Origin: Zoogloea sp. LCSB751
GTDB taxonomy: Bacteria; Pseudomonadota; Gammaproteobacteria; Burkholderiales; Rhodocyclaceae
Direction of reading: 5' to 3'
NCBI RefSeq assembly: GCF_002028455.1
Contig: NZ_MWUM01000011.1
Coordinates: 101,950 to 165,949, forward strand
Length of the DNA: 64,000 nucleotides
In this document: in pieces, positions 17,994-26,455 of the stretch
Layout of the letters: every line of letters begins with the position of its first letter
Numbering within the stretch: position 1 is the first letter of the stretch
The notes under the pieces: model-generated
Told to the model about the DNA's origin: nothing
Seen by the model: only the letters and a program-made list of their open reading frames with translations
Database searches by the model: none
Position numbers and translations under genes: made by a program

Positions 17994-19544
17994 TCAGTGG
18001 GCGGCGTCGCCGGTGGCGGCGGGCCGGCTGTGGGTCGGGTGGGTCAGCCACACGCTGACGAGCAGCAGCAGGAACAGGCAACCCGACAGCCAGAACACAT
18101 CGTTGGCGGCCAGTGAAAAGGCTTGCACGTTGACCTGGCGTTCCAGGATCCCGAGGCCGCGGGTCAGATCGATGCCCTGGGCCTGCAACTGGTTCAGCGT
18201 GTCTCCGGCGATCGGGTTATAGACGCTCACCTGCGCGGCCAGCTGTTCGTGGTGCAGCGCCGCGCGGCGCTCCCACAGGGTGGTCATCAGCGACGCGCCG
18301 AAGGCCCCGCAGGTGATCCGCACGAAGTTCGACACGCCCGACGCCGACGGCACGCGCTCCATCGGCAGCCCCGACAGGGTGATCGACACCAGCGGGATGA
18401 AGAAGCAGGCCATCGCGATACCCTGGATCAGCTGCGGTACCACGATACTGCCCGGTGCGATGTCGGTGGAGAAGCCCGCGCGCATGAACGACACCAGCGC
18501 GAAAACCAGGAAGGCCACGGTGGCCAGACGGCGCGGGTCGGTGCGCGGCAGGATCTTGCCGACCGCCGGCGACAGCAGCAGCGCCAGGATGCCGATCGGT
18601 GCCGTCACCAGCCCGGCCCAGGTGGCCGTGTAGCCCATGTACTGCTGCAGCCACAGGGGCAATACCACCACGTTGCCAAAGAACACGCCGTAGGCGGTGG
18701 CCAGCGCGATGACGCCGAACAGGAAGTTGGGGCGGGCGAACAGGCTCAGGTCCACCACCGGGTGTTCCTCGGTGAGCTCCCAGACGACGAACAGCGCGAA
18801 GCCCACCACCGTCACCACCGCCAGCGCGACGATCTCGGCGGACTGGAACCAGTCCAGCTCCTTGCCCTTGTCGAGCAGGATCTGCAGCGCGCCGACCCAG
18901 ATCACCAGCAGCGCCAGCCCGACCTTGTCGATGGGCAGCTTGCGGGTCGGTGTCTCGCGGTGTTTCAGCAGCTGCCAGCTCATCCAGGCTGCGCCGATGC
19001 CGACCGGCACGTTGATGTAGAAGATCCACGGCCAGGACAGGTTGTCCGACAGCCAGCCGCCGAGGATCGGGCCCATCACTGGCGCGACGAGGGTCGTCAT
19101 CGACCACATCGCCAGCGCCATGCCGGACTTTTCCCGTGGGTAGGCCTGCAGCAGCAGGGCCTGGGACAGCGGGATCATCGGCCCGGCGACGGCACCCTGC
19201 AGCACCCGCGCGGCGATCAGCATCTCCAGGCTGCCGGCCAGGCCGCACAGCAGTGAGGCGAGCACGAACAGCACCACGGAGGCGACGAACAGGCGCACCT
19301 GGCCGACGCGCTGGCTGAGCCAGCCGGTCAGCGGCACGGCGATGGCGTTGGCGACGCCGAATGAGGTGATGACCCAGGTGCCCTGGGTCGGGCTGACGCC
19401 CAGGTCACCGGCGATGTTGGGCAGGGACACGTTGGCGATGGTGGTGTCCAGCACATTCATGAAGGTCGCCAGCGACAGGGCCACGGTGGCCAGCCGGCGT
19501 GCCCCCGGTTCGAGGGGCGGCAGCGGAGCGGGGGCGGCGCTCAT
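17994..19544 (-). CDS. emrB: DHA2-family MFS drug transporter (EmrB/QacA type)
   Basis: This 516-residue inner-membrane proton antiporter with a predicted 14 helices exports drugs or aromatic toxicants. Helix 1 has the LDTTIANVSLP motif D1 typical of DHA2 pumps; the conserved G-x-L-S-D-N (GGWLSDNLSWPWIFYINVPVG) loop and the helix-5 antiporter motif (APVMGPILGG) are present. The ATG comes 3 bp after the membrane-fusion gene stop, so translation is coupled. It is the last gene of the efflux operon and converges on the SDR gene. The real substrate is not given by sequence. Confidence 0.92.
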   Translation of the reverse strand: MSAAPAPLPPLEPGARRLATVALSLATFMNVLDTTIANVSLPNIAGDLGVSPTQGTWVITSFGVANAIAVPLTGWLSQRVGQVRLFVASVVLFVLASLLCGLAGSLEMLIAARVLQGAVAGPMIPLSQALLLQAYPREKSGMALAMWSMTTLVAPVMGPILGGWLSDNLSWPWIFYINVPVGIGAAWMSWQLLKHRETPTRKLPIDKVGLALLVIWVGALQILLDKGKELDWFQSAEIVALAVVTVVGFALFVVWELTEEHPVVDLSLFARPNFLFGVIALATAYGVFFGNVVVLPLWLQQYMGYTATWAGLVTAPIGILALLLSPAVGKILPRTDPRRLATVAFLVFALVSFMRAGFSTDIAPGSIVVPQLIQGIAMACFFIPLVSITLSGLPMERVPSASGVSNFVRITCGAFGASLMTTLWERRAALHHEQLAAQVSVYNPIAGDTLNQLQAQGIDLTRGLGILERQVNVQAFSLAANDVFWLSGCLFLLLLVSVWLTHPTHSRPAATGDAAH

Positions 19545-19547
19545 CGC

Positions 19548-20789
19548 TCAGGCCCGGGTGCGGCGCGGGGTGGCCAGGGCGGCCGCCGGCGGGATGGCTG
19601 GCAGGGTGACCTCCGGCAGGCCGGCTGCCTGCCCGCCGCTGTTGGTCGAGATGATCGCGCGGATGCGTTCGCGGGCGGCCTTGCCCAGGTCGGCGAAGAC
19701 GTCGGTATGGGCCACCGGCACGGCGGGCGCGGCGTCCAGCGGCGCGTCGCCGCCGTCGTGAAGATCCACCTCCACCTGCATCGACAGGCCAATGCGCAGC
19801 GGATGGGCGGCGAGTTCCTGCGGGTCGAGGCTGATCCGCACGGGCACCCGCTGCACGACCTTGATCCAGTTGCCGCTGGCGTTCTGCGCCGGCAGCAGGG
19901 CGAAGGCGGCGCCGGTACCGGCGGCCAGGCCGGCGATCTTGCCGTGGTATTCGACCTTCGAGCCATACACGTCGGCACTCAGGGTTACCGGCTGGCCGAT
20001 GCGCATGCGGCCGAGCTGGCTCTCCTTGAAGTTGGCGTCCACCCACACCTGTTCCAGCGGCACGACGGCCATCAGCGGCGTTCCGGCGCTCACCCGCTGG
20101 CCGACCTGCACCGCACGGCGGGCGACGAGGCCGCCGACCGGAGCCGGCACCACGCTGCGCGCGAAGGCCAGGTAGCTTTCCTCGACCTTGGCGGCCGCCC
20201 GCAACACGTTGGGGTGGCTTTCGATGCGGGTACCGCTGGTCTGCACCCGGTTGGTGGTGAGCTGCTCACGGGCCGTCTGCACGGCGGTTTCGGCGGCACG
20301 CAGCGCGGCGCGGGCGTGTTCGATCTCCTCGGCGGCGACGGCGCCGGTGCCGGCCACCTGCTGGCGGCGGGCCAGGTCGTCCCTGGCCTTGGCGAGGTCG
20401 GCTTCCTTCTGCTTGACCGCCGCGTCGAGGGCGCCGCCGCCGGCGTACAGCGCACGTACTTCGCGCACCGTCTGGCCGAGCTGGGCCTCGGCCTGCTGCA
20501 GCGCGACGCGGGCGTCGGCGTCGTCGAGGCGGACCAGCGGCTGGCCGGCCTTAACCAATTGGGTGTCGTCGGCATCGATGGCGACCACCGTGCCGGCGAC
20601 TTGCGGTGTGATTTGCACGACGTTGCCGGCCACGTAGGCGTCGTCGGTGTGTTCCAGGTAGCGGCCGTGGGTCATCCACCAGCCGCCCCAGGCGGCGCCG
20701 GCCAGGGTGCAGGCGACGGCGATGGTGATAAGGCTGCGCTTGCGCTTGCCGTTGGTGGTGTTTGCTGCGGTGCGGTCGGGGCTGGTCAT
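19548..20789 (-). CDS. emrA: HlyD/EmrA-family membrane-fusion protein
   Basis: This 413-residue periplasmic adaptor links the EmrB-type pump to the outer-membrane channel. A basic cytoplasmic start (GKRKRS), one membrane helix (about 20-38) and the classic HTDDAYVAGNVVQITPQVAG lipoyl-like segment are followed by a long alpha-hairpin and beta-barrel domains. A tail of about 70 residues after the barrel is Pro/Ala-rich and longer than in E. coli EmrA. ATG 20789 is preceded by AAGGAA; the open frame continues far upstream without homology and was not used. It sits between the OMF and emrB. Confidence 0.92.
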   Translation of the reverse strand: MTSPDRTAANTTNGKRKRSLITIAVACTLAGAAWGGWWMTHGRYLEHTDDAYVAGNVVQITPQVAGTVVAIDADDTQLVKAGQPLVRLDDADARVALQQAEAQLGQTVREVRALYAGGGALDAAVKQKEADLAKARDDLARRQQVAGTGAVAAEEIEHARAALRAAETAVQTAREQLTTNRVQTSGTRIESHPNVLRAAAKVEESYLAFARSVVPAPVGGLVARRAVQVGQRVSAGTPLMAVVPLEQVWVDANFKESQLGRMRIGQPVTLSADVYGSKVEYHGKIAGLAAGTGAAFALLPAQNASGNWIKVVQRVPVRISLDPQELAAHPLRIGLSMQVEVDLHDGGDAPLDAAPAVPVAHTDVFADLGKAARERIRAIISTNSGGQAAGLPEVTLPAIPPAAALATPRRTRA

Positions 20790-20812
20790 GGTCCAGTTCC
20801 TTCTTGGCGGGA

Positions 20813-22234
20813 TCAGTGGGACGTGTTGGTGGGCAGGTAGCCGCCGCCGAGGGCGCGGGCCAGGCCGGCGCTGGCGTCGAGGCGGCGGGTGCGCAGCTCC
20901 GCGGTGAGGCGGCGCTGGACGAGCAAGGGGGTTTCGGCGGCGAGGACGGCCGTGTAGCTGGCGAGGCCGGCCCGGTAGCGCACTTCGGTGAGGCGCCAGG
21001 CGTCTTCGTAGCGGGCCAGCGCAGCTTGCTGGTCGCGTCCTTCGATGTCGGCACCGCGCCAGCTGGTGAGTTGGTCGGCTACGTCGCGCAGGGCATCGAC
21101 GAGGGTCGCGTTGTACTGGGCGATGGCCGCGTCCTGTTCGGCGTTGCGTGCGGCCAGGCGACTGCGCAGGCGGCCGCTGTCGAACACCGGCAGGTGGATC
21201 GCCGGGCCGACGCCGAGCATGCGGCTGCCGCCTTCGAAGAGGTTGGACAGGCCGATGGACTGCAGGCCGATGAAGGCGTTGAGATTCACGTTCGGGTAGA
21301 AGTCGGCGCGGGCGGCGTCGGTCTCGCGGCGGCTGGCTTCGACGCGCCAGCGCTGGGCGTTCACGTCGGGCCGGCGGCCGAGGAGGTCGGCCGGCAGCTG
21401 GCTCGGCAGTGTCACGGCGACGTCGTGCAGGGCTGGCGGGGTGAGGTCGAGGCCGGCGTCGGGGCCGTGGCCGGTGAGGGCGGCCAGCTGATTGCGGACC
21501 AGCGCCAGTTGCACGTCGAGGGCGCTGCGTTCGGCGCGGGCGGCGGAGATGCCGGCGTCGGCCTGGCGCAGGTCGGTTTGGTTCTCGAGGCCGGCCTTCA
21601 GGCGCAGGCGGACCAGCTCCTGCAGCTTTTCGCGCTGCGTGACGGTGGCGTCGGCGATGGCCCGCAGCTGATGCAGGCGATCGAACTGCAGGTAGGCGCG
21701 GGTGATCGCGCTGCTCAGGATCAGGCGGGCGCCGGCGGCTTCGGCCTGGGCGGCGCGGGCATGACCGACGGCGGCATCCAGCGCGGCGCGGTTGCGGCCC
21801 CAGAAATCCAGGTCGAGGCTGAAGTCCAGCGCGGCCCGATTCAGGCTGGTGTAGCGCCCTCCCAGGCCGGGCGGGAAGATGTAATTCTCGGACAGACGCT
21901 GCTGGGTGCCTTCCGCGTTGGCGCCGATCTGCACGCCGTCGGCGGCCGCGGCCAGCCCAGCCATCGCGCGGGCCTGGGCGAGGCGGGCCTGGGCGAGTGT
22001 CAGGCTGGGGCTGTCGTGCAGCGCGTCGGCGATCAGGCGGTCGAGTTGCGGGTCGCCGTAGGCGGTCCACCAGGCGTCCGTGGGCCATTCGCCAACGGGG
22101 GCTGCCGCCAGGCTGCGTTGGCTGGCCAGCTGGTCCGGCGCAAGGGGCGCGGCGTGCGGGCTAAGGCCGCTGGGGCTGGCGCAGGCGCCGAGCAGGCCGA
22201 GCAGCGGTAACAGGAGGGCAAGATGTCGCTTCAT
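20813..22234 (-). CDS. NodT/OprM-type outer-membrane efflux lipoprotein
   Basis: This 473-residue TolC-like channel protein completes a tripartite pump with the next two genes. The signal peptide ends in the lipobox LLGAC (Cys18). Two OEP repeats with long helices follow, including DFSLDLDFWGRNRAALDAAVG and the matching LPVFDSGRLRSRLAARNAEQD in the second repeat. It is the first gene of the operon, preceded by its own promoter and a perfect MarR-type operator, with a terminator separating it from marR. Substrate range is unknown. Confidence 0.92.
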   Translation of the reverse strand: MKRHLALLLPLLGLLGACASPSGLSPHAAPLAPDQLASQRSLAAAPVGEWPTDAWWTAYGDPQLDRLIADALHDSPSLTLAQARLAQARAMAGLAAAADGVQIGANAEGTQQRLSENYIFPPGLGGRYTSLNRAALDFSLDLDFWGRNRAALDAAVGHARAAQAEAAGARLILSSAITRAYLQFDRLHQLRAIADATVTQREKLQELVRLRLKAGLENQTDLRQADAGISAARAERSALDVQLALVRNQLAALTGHGPDAGLDLTPPALHDVAVTLPSQLPADLLGRRPDVNAQRWRVEASRRETDAARADFYPNVNLNAFIGLQSIGLSNLFEGGSRMLGVGPAIHLPVFDSGRLRSRLAARNAEQDAAIAQYNATLVDALRDVADQLTSWRGADIEGRDQQAALARYEDAWRLTEVRYRAGLASYTAVLAAETPLLVQRRLTAELRTRRLDASAGLARALGGGYLPTNTSH

Positions 22235-22271
22235 ACGGAATTTCCTGTATTGGGCTGAGACTGTCTGTGCT

Positions 22272-22300
22272 GTATCTGCCAGGGCAGATATTTACTTCAA
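22272..22300 (-). promoter_or_regulatory. Efflux operon promoter with embedded MarR operator
   Basis: On the minus strand TTGAAG (22300-22295) and AGATAC (22277-22272) are 17 nt apart. The perfect dyad TATCTGCC-AG-GGCAGATA (22273-22290, written on the plus strand) fills the spacer and overlaps the -10 box, so a bound repressor would block RNA polymerase. The same half-site recurs in the marR promoter. Confidence 0.7.
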
Positions 22301-22322
22301 AAAAAGCGGCGGAATCCGCCGC
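22299..22322 (-). terminator. Intrinsic terminator after marR
   Basis: Read on the minus strand, GCGGCG-GATTC-CGCCGC is followed by seven Ts. It separates marR from the efflux genes downstream, implying that the operon depends on its own promoter just beyond the T-run. Confidence 0.8.
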
Positions 22323-22343
22323 GCTGCCGGAGCGCTGTCCGGT

Positions 22344-22826
22344 TCAGTCGTTGCGCTTGTCCAGGTTGGTGACGATGCGTGAGATCAGTTGTTTGGTCAG
22401 CACGATCTCTTCTGGCGTGAAGTCCCTCAGCGCCTGGTTGAGCATGTCCACGACCCGCGGTACGAGCAGCGGGAGCAAGGCCTTGCCGGTGTCCGTGACG
22501 TGCAGCAAGACCACCCGCCGGTCGGTAGTGCTGCGTTCCCGGCGGATCAGCGCCTTTTCCTCGAGGCGATCGATCATGCGCGTCATCGAGCCGGTATCGC
22601 AGCCCATGCATTTGCACAGCGTACTTGCGGTTTCCCCGTTGCGCAGGGCGATCTGCTTGAGCACCGTCCATTGGGCCGTGGTGATGTCCAGATCGCCGAT
22701 CCGTTCGTCGAGGGCCTGGGTGAGGCGGAGCTTGGCCTGATGCAGCAGGAAGCCGATGCTCTCCTCCTGGCGATAGTTCTCGACAGTGTAGGGCGGGGAC
22801 TGCGGGGTATTGGCTGTATTGGGCAT
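22344..22826 (-). CDS. MarR-family transcriptional regulator of the efflux operon
   Basis: This 160-residue winged-helix protein is likely a dimeric repressor released by phenolic or aromatic ligands. The recognition region reads LDITTAQWTVLKQIA, then ETASTLCKCMGCDTGSMTRMIDRLEEKALIRRERSTTDRRVVLLHVT, with the MarR-type D-x-R wing. The two cysteines in CKCMGC could be redox-sensitive, as in some MarR regulators (inference). The start is ATG 22826; a TTG five codons upstream has no better support. It is transcribed ahead of the OMF-emrA-emrB operon, and matching operators lie in both promoters. Confidence 0.9.
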   Translation of the reverse strand: MPNTANTPQSPPYTVENYRQEESIGFLLHQAKLRLTQALDERIGDLDITTAQWTVLKQIALRNGETASTLCKCMGCDTGSMTRMIDRLEEKALIRRERSTTDRRVVLLHVTDTGKALLPLLVPRVVDMLNQALRDFTPEEIVLTKQLISRIVTNLDKRND

Positions 22827-22841
22827 TTGCGGCAAGAGCAA

Positions 22842-22885
22842 TTACTGCATAGGCAGATAATTTGCCTTTTCTCGATTCAAGTCAA
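22842..22885 (-). promoter_or_regulatory. marR promoter with operator
   Basis: On the minus strand TTGACT (22885-22880) is followed after 17 nt by AATTAT (22862-22857). Immediately after it lies the imperfect dyad TTATCTGCCTATGCAGTAA (22860-22842), which shares the TATCTGCC half-site and spacing with the operator in front of the OMF gene. This is a classical autorepression layout. Confidence 0.65.
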
Positions 22886-22892
22886 CAGGTAT

Positions 22893-22918
22893 CCGTCACG
22901 GGAGAGAACCCGTGACGG
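22893..22918 (-). terminator. Stem-loop downstream of alanine dehydrogenase
   Basis: Perfect 10-base arms (CCGTCACGGG and complement) surround a 6-nt loop, 12 bp after the ald stop. A T-run is lacking, so termination strength is uncertain. It lies between ald and the marR promoter and would insulate the latter. Confidence 0.5.
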
Positions 22919-22930
22919 CGAAGGGGGCGC

Positions 22931-24046
22931 TCAGGCCAGCTGGGTGATGGCCGGCAGGTACTTCTTGCCGAGGGCTTCGGCGACCTGCGGGTGGGTCACG
23001 TTGCCGGCGCAGATGTTGAGGCCGGCGCGCAGGCCGGCGTCGTCTTTCAGGGCTTCCTTCCAGCCCTTGTCGGCGATGGCCAGCACGAAGGGCAGGGTGG
23101 CGGCGTTGAGCGCGTAGGTGGCGGTGCGGGCCACGGCGCCGGGCATGTTGGACACGCAGTAGTGGACGATGCCGTCCACCAGGTAGGTGGGGTCGGCGTG
23201 GGTGGTCGGCCGGGAGGTCTCGAAACAGCCGCCCTGGTCGATGGCCACGTCCACGATCACCGCGCCGGGCTTCATCGCGGCGAGCATCGTGCGGGTGACC
23301 AGCTTGGGCGCGGTGGCGCCGGGGATCAGCACGGCGCCGATCACCAGGTCGGCCTGCAGCACCTGGCGCTCGATGGCGTCGCGGGTGGCATACAGCGTCT
23401 TGACGCGGCCGCCATAGACTTCGTCCAGGTGGCGCAAGACCGGCAGTGACTTGTCGAGGATGGTCACGTCGGCGCCGATGCCGACGGCCGTGTGCGCCGC
23501 ATTGTTGCCCACCGTGCCGCCGCCGAGGATGATCACGCGGCCCGGCTCGACACCGGGCACGCCGCCGAGCAGTACGCCACGCCCGCCGTGGGATTTTTCG
23601 AGGGCGGCGGCGCCGGCCTGGATGCTCATGCGGCCGGCCACTTCCGACATCGGGGCGAGCAGCGGCAGGCCGCCGCCGGGGGCGGTGACGGTCTCGTAGG
23701 CGATGGCGGTGGCGCCGCTGGCGAGCAGTTCTTCGGCCTGGCCGGGGTCCGGCGCCAGGTGCAGGTAGGTGAACAGCACGTGATGGGGCTTGAGGCGGGC
23801 GCGCTCTTCGGCCAGCGGCTCCTTGACCTTGATGATCAGCGTGGCCTCCCCGAAGACTTCGTCGGCGCTCAGGGTGACCTTGGCGCCAGCCCGCTCGTAG
23901 TCGTTGTCGCTGGCGCCGATGCCATGGCCGGCGCCGGATTCGACGAAGACCTCGTGCCCGTGGGCGACGAGTTCACGGACCGAAGCGGGGGTCAGGCCGA
24001 CCCGGTATTCGTGGTTTTTGGTTTCCCTTGGGACGCCGACTTTCAT
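22931..24046 (-). CDS. ald: Alanine dehydrogenase
   Basis: This 371-residue NAD-dependent enzyme interconverts L-alanine and pyruvate plus ammonium. The N-terminal [20 protein letters not shown] signature, catalytic Lys75 (KVKEP), catalytic His96 (FTYLHLA) and the NAD loop [14 protein letters not shown] match the hexameric Ald family along its whole length. GGAG precedes the ATG. It stands alone on the minus strand, divergent from the BtuF-like gene, with a hairpin after its stop. The usual Lrp-type regulator is not adjacent. Confidence 0.96.
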   Translation of the reverse strand: MKVGVPRETKNHEYRVGLTPASVRELVAHGHEVFVESGAGHGIGASDNDYERAGAKVTLSADEVFGEATLIIKVKEPLAEERARLKPHHVLFTYLHLAPDPGQAEELLASGATAIAYETVTAPGGGLPLLAPMSEVAGRMSIQAGAAALEKSHGGRGVLLGGVPGVEPGRVIILGGGTVGNNAAHTAVGIGADVTILDKSLPVLRHLDEVYGGRVKTLYATRDAIERQVLQADLVIGAVLIPGATAPKLVTRTMLAAMKPGAVIVDVAIDQGGCFETSRPTTHADPTYLVDGIVHYCVSNMPGAVARTATYALNAATLPFVLAIADKGWKEALKDDAGLRAGLNICAGNVTHPQVAEALGKKYLPAITQLA

Positions 24047-24145
24047 GATTTTCTCCGTTTATGCTGCGGCTGCGGCTTATCGCCCCAGATTACCGCGACT
24101 TGCGCCGGCTTCCAACAAGGATGCGGGTCTTGAGATACTGGCGGG

Positions 24146-24967
24146 ATGATGAACGAGAGAGAAGTCGATTTCCTGGTGGACGCCACCGGTCAGCGCCACG
24201 ATCCCTGGGAGGGGCCGGCGCGTATCGTGTCGCTGGTGCCGTCGCTGACCGAACTGGTGTGCGAACTCGGGCTGGCCGACCAATTGGTCGGGCGTACCGG
24301 CTTTTGCATTCATCCACGGGCGACCCTCAAGACCATTCCCAAGGTTGGCGGGACGAAGGACGTGAACCTGGCCCGCCTGCGCGAACTGGCGCCGACCCAC
24401 GTGATCGTCAATATCGACGAGAACCGCAAGGACTGTGTGGAGGAGATCGCCCGCTTCGTGCCGAACGTGATCGTTACCCACCCGTGCCAGCCGGAGGACA
24501 ACCTGCCGTTGTACCGTCTGTTCGGCGCGGTGTTCGGCTGCGAGGCGCGGGCTGAGGCGTTGGCCGATGAGCTGACGGAGGCGGTCGCGCTGGCGCTGGC
24601 GGCCGGCCGCGAGCTGCCGCGGGAGAGGGTTCTGTACCTGATCTGGCGCGACCCGTGGATGACGGTGGCGCCGGATACCTACATCTCGGCGAGTCTGGCG
24701 ATGGTGGGCTGGGACAGCTGGCCGGCGCCCGGTGACGGCGTCCGTTATCCGGCCTTTGATTGGGATGCGCCATGGCTGGCGGAGGTGGATCGGGTCTTCC
24801 TGTCGTCGGAGCCCTATCGTTTCCGCGATGCGCATGTGGCCGAAGTGGCTGGACTGGCCGGGCGGCCGGCCCGGCTGATCGACGGGGAAATGACGTCCTG
24901 GTATGGCAGCCGCGCGGCCGCCGGGTTGCGTTACCTGGCGGCCTTGCGGCGGCAACTGGCCGCCTGA
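24146..24967 (+). CDS. BtuF/FhuD-like helical-backbone binding protein without signal peptide
   Basis: The 273-residue product matches the class III periplasmic binding fold used for cobalamin and siderophores: ARIVSLVPSLTELVCELGL at the start, then VGGTKDVNLARLRELAPTHVIVN, and a C-domain with DRVFLSSEPY. The N-terminus is polar, so it appears cytosolic unlike BtuF proper; homologues of this kind are often annotated simply as cobalamin-binding proteins. No permease or ATPase gene is adjacent. A link to the B12-dependent mutase 20 kb away is only a guess. Start ATG 24146 or 24149. Confidence 0.75.
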   Translation: MMNEREVDFLVDATGQRHDPWEGPARIVSLVPSLTELVCELGLADQLVGRTGFCIHPRATLKTIPKVGGTKDVNLARLRELAPTHVIVNIDENRKDCVEEIARFVPNVIVTHPCQPEDNLPLYRLFGAVFGCEARAEALADELTEAVALALAAGRELPRERVLYLIWRDPWMTVAPDTYISASLAMVGWDSWPAPGDGVRYPAFDWDAPWLAEVDRVFLSSEPYRFRDAHVAEVAGLAGRPARLIDGEMTSWYGSRAAAGLRYLAALRRQLAA

Positions 24968-24982
24968 CGCGACGGCCTGGCG

Positions 24983-25801
24983 TCAGACCTGCTGACGCAG
25001 AACCTGATGCGGTGCCGGTACCGGCCAGCCGTTGGCACTGCCAATCTCGGCGAGGGTCTTGTTGGTGTCGAAATACACCTGCCAGTAGTGATCGTTGTGG
25101 CAGTGGGGGCGCACCACGAGCCGGGTGCCGGCGGCGTTGAACTCGAGGATCTCCACGTCCGGGGCGGGGGTCGCCAGCACGTTGGGGATCTGTGCGACGC
25201 GGTTGCGGATCAGCTCCATTGCCTGCTGAGGGGCGACGCTGTGGGCCAGTTGCGCGAACAGTTCGACGCGGCGTGACGGGTTGGCGGTGTAATTCACGAT
25301 GTTGTCGGAGAACAGCTTGTTGTTGCCGACGGTGGTGCGCACGTCGTCGGGCTGGTCGATGGTGGTGGCGAACAGGCCGATCTCCTTCACCGTGCCGGTG
25401 ATGCCGGCGCCGCTGATGAAGTCGCCGACCTTGAAGGGCCGCAGGATGATCAGGAAGGCGCCGGCGGCGAAGTTGGACAGCAGGCCACTCCAGGCCACCC
25501 CGATGGCCACGCCGGCAGCCGCGATCAAGGCCGCGAAACTGGTCGTTTCGATGCCGAACACGGACAGGATGACGATCACCAGAACGATGCGCAGGATCAC
25601 CCGCAGGGTGGCTTCCAGGTAGCGGACCAGCGTCGGTTCGACTTTCTGGCGGGTCATGCTGCGGCTCGACAGGTTGCTGACCATGTTGATCAGCCAGCCG
25701 CCGATGATCCACAGGGCAATCGCACCGGCCAGCTTCCAGCCGAGGGGGATGAGGTAAGAGGTGACGAAACCGGTGAGGTCGATGTCGCTGTCGAGGGCCA
25801 T
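24983..25801 (-). CDS. mscS: Small-conductance mechanosensitive channel (MscS)
   Basis: This 272-residue inner-membrane channel opens under hypo-osmotic tension. Three transmembrane segments are visible; TM3 has the glycine/alanine-packed pore helix (SFAALIAAAGVAIGVAWSGLLSNFAAG), followed by the beta-domain signature RPFKVGDFI and the C-terminal alpha/beta domain. Length is close to E. coli MscS (286). It is convergent with the BtuF-like gene (15 bp between stops) and downstream of the PIN gene on the same strand. Confidence 0.92.
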   Translation of the reverse strand: MALDSDIDLTGFVTSYLIPLGWKLAGAIALWIIGGWLINMVSNLSSRSMTRQKVEPTLVRYLEATLRVILRIVLVIVILSVFGIETTSFAALIAAAGVAIGVAWSGLLSNFAAGAFLIILRPFKVGDFISGAGITGTVKEIGLFATTIDQPDDVRTTVGNNKLFSDNIVNYTANPSRRVELFAQLAHSVAPQQAMELIRNRVAQIPNVLATPAPDVEILEFNAAGTRLVVRPHCHNDHYWQVYFDTNKTLAEIGSANGWPVPAPHQVLRQQV

Positions 25802-25863
25802 GGCAGTGCTCCGTGGGTTAACAGGTTTGAAACCAGTCTAGTCGCTGCCCGTGGCAAAAGCTG

Positions 25864-26379
25864 CTATGCCAAGTTAATTTTTTGTGGCGCATCCCCGGAA
25901 TCGGGCAGCAGGGCCTGCAGGCGTTCCGGGGGAAGGATCGCAAAGCGGGCGGCGACCACCGGGCGGCGACCCAGCTTGAGGACCAGCTTGTCGCGGGACA
26001 ACAGGGCCCGGGCGCCGCTGTCGCGGGCGACTTCGAGGAATTTCTGGTCGTCCCGGTCGAGGCAGTTCGGGAGCTCGCAGGCCGGTGGATCGACCGCTTC
26101 GACGAGGTGGCAGCGGGCCCGGTAGGCCGCGGCGATCTCGGCCTGGCGCTCCGGCGTCTGCTTGAACTGGGAATAGGCCAGGACCCGGACCAGTTCGTCG
26201 AGGCAGTCCTCGCGGCCGATGGGGCGCAGGGCTCCACTTTCGACGGCGGCGCGCAGGCGGACCAGGCTCGGGTCTTCGAACATCCACAGGGACAGCACCA
26301 CGTTGGTGTCGAGCACGACCGGCAGGCCGTGGGGCAGGGGGGCTTCGAGGAGATGGGTAGCCACGGGAGGGATAGGCAA
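25864..26379 (-). CDS. PIN-domain putative ribonuclease
   Basis: The 171-residue PIN-fold protein has the leading acidic residue in VVLDTNVVLSLW (Asp24), Glu62 in DELVRVL, the DRDDQKFLEVA cluster (108-118) and LLSRD (Asp130), all plausible Mg-binding positions. The family resembles the COG1569 group, often treated as toxins of type II systems, but no small antitoxin gene is adjacent, so a toxin role is not supported by context. It follows the phaC terminator and precedes mscS on the same strand. Confidence 0.75.
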   Translation of the reverse strand: MPIPPVATHLLEAPLPHGLPVVLDTNVVLSLWMFEDPSLVRLRAAVESGALRPIGREDCLDELVRVLAYSQFKQTPERQAEIAAAYRARCHLVEAVDPPACELPNCLDRDDQKFLEVARDSGARALLSRDKLVLKLGRRPVVAARFAILPPERLQALLPDSGDAPQKINLA

Positions 26380-26399
26380 AAAAATACGGAACTCAGGTC

Positions 26400-26427
26400 A
26401 AAACAGAAAGGGGGCCGCAGCCCCCTT
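26400..26427 (-). terminator. Intrinsic terminator of phaC
   Basis: On the minus strand AAGGGGGC-TGCG-GCCCCCTT is followed by TTCTGTTTT. It lies about 29 bp after the phaC stop and separates it from the PIN gene. Confidence 0.75.
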
Positions 26428-26455
26428 CCGGTCAATCAGGTGCTAATGCACCCGT

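Noticed and set aside
22893..22918. Long hairpin as part of the MarR operator set
   Set aside because: Its sequence CCGTCACGGG shares nothing with the TATCTGCC half-sites; it fits a 3-prime hairpin of ald better.
25864..26379. PIN-domain gene as the toxin of a type II toxin-antitoxin pair
   Set aside because: No antitoxin-sized gene lies next to it; the flanks are a terminator and mscS.
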